From positions 1 to 12,149 of the forward strand of contig DATAQW010000245.1 of NCBI GenBank assembly GCA_036264445.1: a stretch of DNA of 12,149 nt. Reading direction: 5' to 3'. A model generated the notes under the pieces. The model ran no database searches and was not told the DNA's origin. It saw only the letters and a program-made list of their open reading frames with translations. Both the position numbers and the translations under genes were made by a program. Position 1 is the first letter of the stretch. The number at the start of each line of letters is the position of its first letter. Below, piece by piece: positions 6,920 to 12,149 of this stretch. The DNA comes from Pseudacidobacterium sp036264445 (GTDB taxonomy: Bacteria > Acidobacteriota > Terriglobia > Terriglobales > Acidobacteriaceae).

Positions 6920-7899
6920 AACATAGGCGCACGAAAATCACTTTGGTGATTGTCGCCGTCATTCTTATCCTGCTGGCTTTTGCTGTATATCTGCGCAAGA
7001 AAGCTCCGCCGGAAGCGGCGCGGCTGTTGCCGGAATCCGATGGCATTGTGTACCTGAACCTGCGTCCGCTGCGCGTGGCTACGCACTTCGATCAGCGTCC
7101 CGTCTCGCACGATCCGGACTATCAGAAATTCATCGACGCCACTGGCATTCAGTTTGAGCGCGATCTCGATGAAGCAGCATTTGCCCTGCATCGCATGCCA
7201 GATCCAACTGGACCGAATGGGCAGGTCGCCTTCTCTGAGGTTTTTGTCGGCCACTTTGATGGGCGCAGGCTTGCACATTATCTCGAAGGCATTGCGGCTT
7301 CGCAGGAGAGCTACGCGGGACACACAATCTACAGTATTCCCAGCGATGGCCGTACAGTTCGCGTGACGCTTCTGGGCTATGACATGGTGGCCGTCAGCAA
7401 TACGCCCACTTCAGAACAGATTCATTCCATTCTCGACCGCTATCGTTCAGCAGCGCTGCCGTTTTCCGGTTCCAGCCTGTTGACGGACCACTATGAAGAC
7501 GTGCCGCTCCTTTCGCTGGCCTGGGGCATCGGACAGATCGGACTTCCATTCGGCGACAATGGCAATATTCACATTCTCGGCATACGTCTTCCCCTCGCAT
7601 TCGATTCCACATTTATTGCTTCTTTGCGCTGGACCGGCGCACTGCGTTTGCGCCTGGAAGAGATCGCTCCCACCGATGATGCCGCCGCCTCTTCTGCTGA
7701 GTCTGTGCAGTCGTTGGTGACTCTGTTGCATGCTGTGCAGCCAACATTGCAGGGAACAGATAACGGCGACTGGAAGCCGCTGCTCGACAGTATCAAGATC
7801 GAGCACCACAAAGACCGCGCTGTTATGCACGCCACGTTACCGCTGCCTCTTCTTCAAAAATTGTTGACTCCAGGAGCGGCGCAACCGTCTCAAAGATGA
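6916..7899 (+). CDS. Membrane-anchored protein of unknown function
   Basis: This encodes 327 residues. A basic N-terminus (MKHRRTK) and one hydrophobic helix at about residues 8-26 (ITLVIVAVILILLAFAVYL) form a signal anchor, leaving a large domain outside the cytoplasm. The body starts with AARLLPESDGIVYLNLRPLR and continues with mixed alpha-beta sequence containing FERDLDEAAFALHR, VAFSEVFVGHFDGRRLAHYL, YAGHTIYSIP and VTLLGYDMVAVSNT. It has no cysteines after the anchor and no catalytic motif that I can name. The pattern of a repeated beta-strand sensor-like domain behind a single anchor is seen in many acidobacterial proteins of unknown function. The start is chosen because the anchor begins right there; a GAGG lies 12 bases upstream. 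The downstream propeller gene starts 78 bases later. Confidence 0.85.
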   Translation: MKHRRTKITLVIVAVILILLAFAVYLRKKAPPEAARLLPESDGIVYLNLRPLRVATHFDQRPVSHDPDYQKFIDATGIQFERDLDEAAFALHRMPDPTGPNGQVAFSEVFVGHFDGRRLAHYLEGIAASQESYAGHTIYSIPSDGRTVRVTLLGYDMVAVSNTPTSEQIHSILDRYRSAALPFSGSSLLTDHYEDVPLLSLAWGIGQIGLPFGDNGNIHILGIRLPLAFDSTFIASLRWTGALRLRLEEIAPTDDAAASSAESVQSLVTLLHAVQPTLQGTDNGDWKPLLDSIKIEHHKDRAVMHATLPLPLLQKLLTPGAAQPSQR

Positions 7900-7932
7900 A
7901 TTGCGGCTATTATGGGTTTTAAACGTCATCTA

Positions 7933-7947
7933 AGTGGTATGACCACT
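7933..7947. promoter_or_regulatory. GntR/FadR-type palindromic operator
   Basis: AGTGGTATGACCACT has perfect 6-base arms around ATG and matches the TNGTNNNACNA operator pattern of the FadR branch of GntR regulators. It lies 30 bases before the dehydrogenase start at 7978. A TATTAT at 7908-7913 could be a -10 for a promoter just upstream, although no good -35 precedes it. The palindrome would then lie about 15-25 bases into the transcript, a repressing position. Confidence 0.5.
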
Positions 7948-7977
7948 ATCCGGGACGTCCAGTGGAGGACTAGAGGT

Positions 7978-9306
7978 ATGAGGAAGCATTTCCCACACGT
8001 TGCTGTTTTTACGGCAATTGCCGCTTTATCTTTGGTTGTTCCTGTGTCACACGCCGATGGCCCTCCATCCGGAAAGGTGCTGACAGGCAAAGACGCCTTT
8101 ACTGATTACAGCAAGGAAAAACCAGGCGTTCGACGGAAGCTGACCGTCGCCGATCTCCCGGAGCCTTTCGCAACGACGGATGTCGACAACGGCGCAGAGG
8201 GAGTAAAGATTCCTCGCCCCGATGGAGCATGGCCGCAGGCCCCGGCTGGCTTCAAGGTAGAGCTTTATGCAACCGGCTTCAACCAACCACGGCTGATCCG
8301 AACTGCTCCCAATGGCGACTTGTTTGTCGCTCTCAGCTATGAGAACAAAGTTATGGTCTTCCGGGGTGTGGGTCCGGACGGCAAAGCAAAACAGATGGAG
8401 ACCTTCGCTGACGACTTGAATCTGCCCTTCGGCATTGCCTTCTATCCCGCAGGTCCAAATCCTAAATGGGTCTACATCGGCAATACCGATGGAGTGATCC
8501 GCTTCCCCTATCAGAACGGTGATCTGAAAGCACGCGGCCCGGCTGAGCACCTTACCGAGCTTCCCGGTGGCGGCAAATTGCGCGGCGGCGGCCACTGGAC
8601 GCGTGACATTGTCTTCTCAAAAGACGGCACAAAGATGTTCGTCTCGGTGGGTTCGCACTCGAACGTGGATGATCCTGACACGCATCCGGAAGAGTTTCAC
8701 CGCGCCGACGTTCTCGAGTTCACGCCTGAGGGCAAGTTCATCGAAGTCTATGCCTCCGGCATTCGCAACTGCGTAGGCGAAGCGATTCATCCCGTTACAG
8801 GTGAGTTGTGGTGCTCGACGAACGAGCGTGACCGTCTCGGCGACAACCTCGTCCCCGATTACATCACTCATGTGCAGGAAGGCGGCTTCTATGGCTGGCC
8901 CTGGTACTACATGGGGCCGCATCAGGACCCGCGGCATGACGGCAAGCATCCTGAACTGAAGGCGAAGGTAATTACGCCTGACGTCCTGCTGCAGCCGCAC
9001 TTTGCTTCGCTCGAAATGAACTTCTACGAAGCCTCGCAATTTCCCAAAGCGTATAAGGGCGATGCCTTTGCCGCAGAGCACGGCTCGTGGAACAAGTCCC
9101 AGCGCGCCGGATACGAAGTCATTCTCGTACCGATGAAAAACGGCCATGCCACAGGCGAGTATGAGGACTTCCTTACCGGCTTTACAACAGCGGATGGGCA
9201 CGTCTGGGGCCGTCCTGTTGGCGTCACAGTTGGAAATGATGGATCGCTCTATGTCACCGACGATGGATCAGGTTCAATCTGGCGCGTGAGCTACACCGGA
9301 AAGTAA
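7978..9306 (+). CDS. Secreted sorbosone/glucose-dehydrogenase-like beta-propeller (PQQ-type)
   Basis: This encodes 442 residues from the ATG at 7978, which has GGAGG 9 bases upstream and is followed directly by a signal peptide (residues 1-26, cleavage after SHA). A longer frame from 7912 would put 22 non-signal residues ahead and is unlikely. The mature protein is a six-bladed propeller of the soluble PQQ glucose/sorbosone dehydrogenase family. Blade motifs include APNGDLFVA, LPFGIAFYP, GGGHWTRDIVFSKDGTKMFV, SGIRNCVGEAIHPVTGELW, NERDRLGDNLVPDY, GGFYGWPWYY, AFAAEHGSWN and PVGVTVGNDGSLYVTDD. His206 and Arg263 are in the places of the catalytic His and a PQQ-contacting Arg of the soluble glucose dehydrogenase. 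It probably oxidises an aldose or sorbosone-like sugar in the periplasm. There is no cytochrome domain, so electrons must leave through a separate carrier. Substrate and cofactor are inferred. Confidence 0.88.
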   Translation: MRKHFPHVAVFTAIAALSLVVPVSHADGPPSGKVLTGKDAFTDYSKEKPGVRRKLTVADLPEPFATTDVDNGAEGVKIPRPDGAWPQAPAGFKVELYATGFNQPRLIRTAPNGDLFVALSYENKVMVFRGVGPDGKAKQMETFADDLNLPFGIAFYPAGPNPKWVYIGNTDGVIRFPYQNGDLKARGPAEHLTELPGGGKLRGGGHWTRDIVFSKDGTKMFVSVGSHSNVDDPDTHPEEFHRADVLEFTPEGKFIEVYASGIRNCVGEAIHPVTGELWCSTNERDRLGDNLVPDYITHVQEGGFYGWPWYYMGPHQDPRHDGKHPELKAKVITPDVLLQPHFASLEMNFYEASQFPKAYKGDAFAAEHGSWNKSQRAGYEVILVPMKNGHATGEYEDFLTGFTTADGHVWGRPVGVTVGNDGSLYVTDDGSGSIWRVSYTGK

Positions 9307-9365
9307 TTTTCCTGCGACTTGCGGGCGCTTTTTCCATCCATTCTTCATGGGAGGAGCGCACCCGG

Positions 9366-9743
9366 ATGTCTACTGTTGAAGATTTTCCTTACGAAACACG
9401 CCTTAATATCCTGCATGAACCTCTTGAGCTGATTGACGAGCAAGCGCTCTCTGCTGCCTGCACTTATAAATGGTTCAATCAAACACTCTGCCAGGTAAAT
9501 GGATCGGTTGTCCGCCTTGGGGTTGTGGAAGGCGAATATCACTGGCATAAACATGAGAATGACGACGAGTTTTTCTATGTGATCGAAGGACAACTCTTCA
9601 TCGATCTTGAGCACCGTACCGTCAGCCTCTTACCCAGACAAGGTTTCGTGGTTCCTAAGGGAATCCAGCACCGTACGCGCGCTCCGAAGCGGACTGTCAT
9701 TTTGATGGTGGAGAACGCTGGAATCATTCCAACCGGGAATTGA
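9366..9743 (+). CDS. Single-domain cupin protein
   Basis: This encodes 125 residues from an ATG with GGGAGGAG about 9 bases upstream. Both cupin metal motifs are intact. Motif 1 is H61-K-H63-x4-E68 followed by G75 (HWHKHENDDEFFYVIEG). Motif 2 is PKGIQH with His102. The metal site is therefore complete (two His, Glu, His). Small cupins of this kind act as sugar isomerases, dioxygenases or ligand sensors, and the sequence does not decide which. It follows the propeller dehydrogenase by 59 bases on the same strand and may share its transcript, which would fit a sugar-related job. The strong terminator downstream closes the unit. Confidence 0.9.
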   Translation: MSTVEDFPYETRLNILHEPLELIDEQALSAACTYKWFNQTLCQVNGSVVRLGVVEGEYHWHKHENDDEFFYVIEGQLFIDLEHRTVSLLPRQGFVVPKGIQHRTRAPKRTVILMVENAGIIPTGN

Positions 9744-9764
9744 AGAAGACCAGGCAAAAACAAC

Positions 9765-9787
9765 AAAGGCCGCTTCAGCGGCCTTTT
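9765..9787. terminator. Bidirectional terminator between convergent genes
   Basis: The 9-pair stem AAAGGCCGC/GCGGCCTTT with a TTCA loop is followed by TTTT on the plus strand and by a T-rich run (TTTGTTGTTTTT) on the minus strand. It lies 22 bases after the cupin stop and 19 bases after the stop of the opposing peptidase gene, so it serves both. Confidence 0.92.
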
Positions 9788-9805
9788 CACGCTGTTGAAT
9801 CTGAA

Positions 9806-10807
9806 TTACTGCATCCCGCCACTGCTTGATTGCACTCCAGTGGTAGCTATCTGCTGCATCGTATCGCGCAGATATTTGTGGGGATTGACCGGTGTATTGC
9901 GGATACGAACCTCGTAATGCAGATGAGGACCGGTACTGCGGCCGCTGGTGCCGACGTAGCCGATAATCTGTCCGCGGGTCACTTCCTGGCCTTCGGTTAT
10001 AGCGAAGCCTGAAAGATGCCCATAGATTGTCTTGACACCATAGCCATGGTCAATCACGATTTCACGGCCATATCCTGACGCGCGGTCGGCCATTTCTACA
10101 GTGCCATCAGCAGTGGCGCGGACTGGTGTTCCAAAGCTGGATGAAATGTCGATACCGGCATGGAATGCGCCTTCACCGTTGAATGGGTCCTGGCGCTCGC
10201 CGAATGAACTTGTGACAGGTCCGACCACCGGCCATAAGGATGGGGCATTTGCCAGGCTCAGGATATCGCTCGAACCGCCAAATGGGCGTTGAGCATTCAT
10301 ATCGAATGCGGGGTAAACGTGGCCCGAAAGCGCTGTCCGGCGAAGCGCATACAACTGATCCAGCGACTGTGCATAAGCCTGTTCGTTGAAGTCATCAGAG
10401 GTATCGGTAAGCGGAGAATTTGCAGCCGTGGCGGCCTTGGATGCCGACGACGTCAATTTATTCTGGCGCAATCCGTAGAGCGCGCTGATCTCGTTTGCCA
10501 GAGAACCAAGCGAGGCCGCCTGGACTTCTTTCTCGTGTGCTACCTGCTCAAGTTGTGCATAGTCCTTGCGAAGAGCCTCGCTTTGCGAACGCACCTGGTT
10601 AAAGCTGGCCGTCTTGAGCAGCATGCGCGAATAGGAACCAGCCATACCGGTAATGGTGAACGCCCCTACGATAGCTGCCGCAACAAAAATATAAGCGTAA
10701 TGCAGAGGAATAGGAATCTTGCGTAGACGGCCGTCTTCTTCGCGGGCAACAAAAATGATGTAGTAGCGTTTACGCAAAAAATTTCTCGCTGATCCGGGAA
10801 AATGCAC
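9806..10807 (-). CDS. Membrane-anchored M23 family metallopeptidase (LytM-like)
   Basis: This encodes 333 residues. A cytoplasmic start (RKRYYIIFVAREEDGRLRKIPIPLHY) is followed by one transmembrane helix at about residues 38-57. A periplasmic coiled coil (about 65-110) and a linker lead to a C-terminal M23 domain from about residue 193 (WPVVGPVTSSFGERQDPF). The LytM zinc site is complete: His216 and Asp220 in HAGID, and His297 in HLHYE, with catalytic His264 (YGH) and His295. It should therefore cleave peptidoglycan cross-bridges rather than act as a degenerate activator. The GTG start at 10807 gives a 10-residue lead. A TTG at 10777 would give the more usual N-terminus MRKRYYI and may be the true start; neither has a strong ribosome binding site. 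The gene is monocistronic, with its own promoter and terminator. Confidence 0.93.
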   Translation of the reverse strand: MHFPGSARNFLRKRYYIIFVAREEDGRLRKIPIPLHYAYIFVAAAIVGAFTITGMAGSYSRMLLKTASFNQVRSQSEALRKDYAQLEQVAHEKEVQAASLGSLANEISALYGLRQNKLTSSASKAATAANSPLTDTSDDFNEQAYAQSLDQLYALRRTALSGHVYPAFDMNAQRPFGGSSDILSLANAPSLWPVVGPVTSSFGERQDPFNGEGAFHAGIDISSSFGTPVRATADGTVEMADRASGYGREIVIDHGYGVKTIYGHLSGFAITEGQEVTRGQIIGYVGTSGRSTGPHLHYEVRIRNTPVNPHKYLRDTMQQIATTGVQSSSGGMQ

Positions 10808-10867
10808 TTTGAATCACGCCCTGCCGTAATCAGCGGGCTTCTGGATTCAGGCCGTTGAGCAGTTTTC

Positions 10868-10880
10868 CAGAGATTCTCTG
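10868..10880. promoter_or_regulatory. Short palindrome at the M23 gene transcription start
   Basis: CAGAGATTCTCTG is a perfect 6-base inverted repeat around one base, located where the M23 promoter predicts its transcription start. It could be a repressor site. It is short enough that chance cannot be excluded. Confidence 0.25.
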
Positions 10881-10884
10881 AAAG

Positions 10885-10913
10885 ACCCTAACAGGTTGAC
10901 GGAATCAGGTCAA
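10885..10913 (-). promoter_or_regulatory. Candidate promoter of the M23 peptidase gene
   Basis: On the minus strand, TTGACC (10913-10908) and TAGGGT (10890-10885) are separated by 17 bases, with TGT in front of the -10. The -35 matches five of six positions; the -10 is weak but extended. The start near 10878 gives a leader of about 70 bases. The -35 is also part of an inverted repeat TTGAC-N8-GTCAA at 10896-10913. The 10808-10984 gap holds no gene, and I could not place a convincing plus-strand promoter for thiL in it. Confidence 0.45.
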
Positions 10914-10984
10914 TCTAATGTTGGTCAGTCGCGTCCCTTTTCGATTACCTAAGGCAGTTACTTCCCCTGCTGAATAGGGAGGGT

Positions 10985-12061
10985 ATGCTTATTTTCGTGT
11001 CCGGGAAAATAAAACCAGGGCTGGCGCCAGGCGAGCGTACGTTGATTGCCGGAATACGCAAGCGTGTTTCCGCCCGTGGCATTGTACGGACCAGCATTGG
11101 CGATGACTGCGCAGTACTGCGTCCAAGCGCGAAAGATGAAATCCTGATCACGACTGATTTTTCTCTTGAACAGGTGCATTTTCGCCGGGATTGGCACCCT
11201 CCGGAATCTGCCGGGCATCGGTGCCTTGCGCGTGGCCTGAGCGACCTGGCAGCAATGGGGGCCAAACCCGCTGCTGTGTTTCTTTCGCTCGCGGTTCCGG
11301 CAGAACTGACGGTCGGCGAACGCGGAGTGAGCTGGGTCGAGCGGTTCCTGAATGGCTTGCTTGCCCTGGCTGACAAGCATCGAGTCCCGCTCGCCGGAGG
11401 AGATACAGCGCAATCACCTGTCTTCGACGAGGCTGGCAGGAAGCAGAGCGGCATGGTGTCAGCGGACATTATTCTTGTGGGCACTGCGCCACGAGGACGT
11501 GCGCTTCTGCGTTCCGGCGCAAAACCTGGCGATATCATCTACGTCACCGGCAGTCTCGGCGGGGCTGAAGCTGAATTACTGGCGCTCGGACGAAATCCGC
11601 AAGCATTCCGCAAACTAACAAAAGCTGCGCAACAGCACCCACATCTATATCCAGAGCCGCGTCTCGCTGTTGGAGCCAGGCTGCTTTCATCCCGCATCGC
11701 TAATTCGGCTATCGATATAAGCGATGGGCTCTCGACCGATCTAACTCATTTATGCGAAGAATCCGGCGTTGCTGCAGAAATTGATGTTTCAGCCATCCCT
11801 GTACATCCTTTGGCGCAGAAAGCTGAATCTGATGGCTGGATTCCTTCGGCTCTCCATCTTGCGCTCCATGGCGGAGAAGACTACGAGCTGCTGTTTACGA
11901 CATCTCCGAACAAGAAGATACCGTCGAGAATTGCCGGTGTGCCGATTCACGCAATTGGTCGCATGAAGCAGCGGCGTCCACGCAAATCACTCATTGAAGC
12001 GATTGAAAAGAACGGGAAACGTGTTCCGCTCGATGCTGGCGGGTGGGAACATTTTTCTTAA
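10985..12061 (+). CDS. thiL: Thiamine-monophosphate kinase
   Basis: ThiL phosphorylates thiamine monophosphate with ATP to thiamine diphosphate, the last step of the pathway, in the cytoplasm. The 358 residues carry the family's motifs in order: GERTLIAGI near the start, GDDCAVL (39-45), TTDFSLEQVHF (56-66), SDLAAMGAKP (86-95), GGDT (138-141), VTGSLGGAEAEL (187-198), DISDGLSTDL (244-253) and HGGEDYELLF (295-304). The acidic residues of GDD, TTD, SDL, GGDT and ISDG that bind magnesium and nucleotide are all present, so the enzyme should be active. The length is slightly above the usual 310-350. The ATG at 10985 has a GGGAGGG too close (1-3 bases), so an in-frame GTG at 10997 with 13-base spacing is an alternative start. 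No other thiamine gene is in the window. Confidence 0.95.
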   Translation: MLIFVSGKIKPGLAPGERTLIAGIRKRVSARGIVRTSIGDDCAVLRPSAKDEILITTDFSLEQVHFRRDWHPPESAGHRCLARGLSDLAAMGAKPAAVFLSLAVPAELTVGERGVSWVERFLNGLLALADKHRVPLAGGDTAQSPVFDEAGRKQSGMVSADIILVGTAPRGRALLRSGAKPGDIIYVTGSLGGAEAELLALGRNPQAFRKLTKAAQQHPHLYPEPRLAVGARLLSSRIANSAIDISDGLSTDLTHLCEESGVAAEIDVSAIPVHPLAQKAESDGWIPSALHLALHGGEDYELLFTTSPNKKIPSRIAGVPIHAIGRMKQRRPRKSLIEAIEKNGKRVPLDAGGWEHFS

Positions 12062-12149
12062 TGGCCTTAATTTTGGGTGAGGCTCATCTTAGTCTAATAG
12101 TCACAAAATTTCCAACGAAACGGAAGGATCGTATCGCACGGTCACGGAT
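12062..12149. other. Right-edge intergenic stretch, no gene seen
   Basis: No reading frame or clear terminator is visible in the last 88 bases after thiL. A small palindrome TTAGTCTAA occurs at 12089-12097, without a convincing promoter around it. Confidence 0.4.

Noticed and set aside
7912..7977. Longer start for the propeller dehydrogenase at 7912
   Set aside because: It would place 22 polar residues before an otherwise perfect signal peptide, would be translated through the GntR-type palindrome, and lacks a ribosome binding site as good as that at 7978.
9311..9333. Weak stem CCTGC/GCGGG followed by TTTTT between the dehydrogenase and the cupin
   Set aside because: The stem has only five pairs including a G-U and is separated from the T-run by three bases; it is too weak to call a terminator.
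12089..12097. Palindrome TTAGTCTAA near the right edge, considered as an operator
   Set aside because: The arms are only four bases long and no convincing promoter or gene is visible around it in the remaining sequence.

Overview
The window looks like a chromosomal segment of an Acidobacteriota bacterium, probably family Acidobacteriaceae. The main reasons are the large Oar-like TonB-dependent receptor with an N-terminal carboxypeptidase-regulatory-like domain, a protein type greatly expanded in that phylum, and a tRNA/EF-Tu block followed by ordinary housekeeping genes at moderate GC. This assignment comes from protein style only; no 16S gene is present.

Layout. Positions 1-1760 hold a minus-strand operon that runs out of the left edge: promoter, tRNA-Thr(TGT), tRNA-Tyr(GTA), a small two-helix membrane protein, tRNA-Thr(GGT), tRNA-Gly(TCC), a small unknown protein, an antibiotic-biosynthesis-monooxygenase-like protein, and the first 45 codons of tuf (EF-Tu). 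It resembles the E. coli thrU-tyrU-glyT-thrT-tufB operon, but the last two tRNAs are in swapped order and three small protein genes are interspersed. Positions 1776-5410 hold a minus-strand TonB-dependent receptor gene with its own terminator, a consensus promoter and a pair of LacI-type operator sequences. Its reading frame is broken by one missing base near 2508. Divergent from it, 5473-6786 is a two-gene unit of unknown function: a helical lipoprotein and a small helical protein. Next on the plus strand come a membrane-anchored protein of unknown function (6916-7899), a secreted sorbosone/glucose-dehydrogenase-like beta-propeller (7978-9306) preceded by a GntR-type palindrome, and a small cupin (9366-9743). 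A bidirectional terminator at 9765-9787 separates the cupin from a convergent minus-strand M23 peptidase (9806-10807). The window ends with thiL, thiamine-monophosphate kinase, on the plus strand (10985-12061).

How it works together. The left block supplies translation components (tRNAs and EF-Tu) as one transcript. The receptor, propeller enzyme and cupin fit the uptake and periplasmic oxidation of sugars or related carbon compounds, and two of these loci carry palindromes typical of sugar-responsive repressors. The M23 peptidase acts on the cell wall, and thiL completes thiamine diphosphate synthesis. I found no CRISPR array, transposase, phage gene or recognisable defence system. The least explained parts are the 5542-6786 gene pair and the small proteins embedded in the tRNA-tuf operon.
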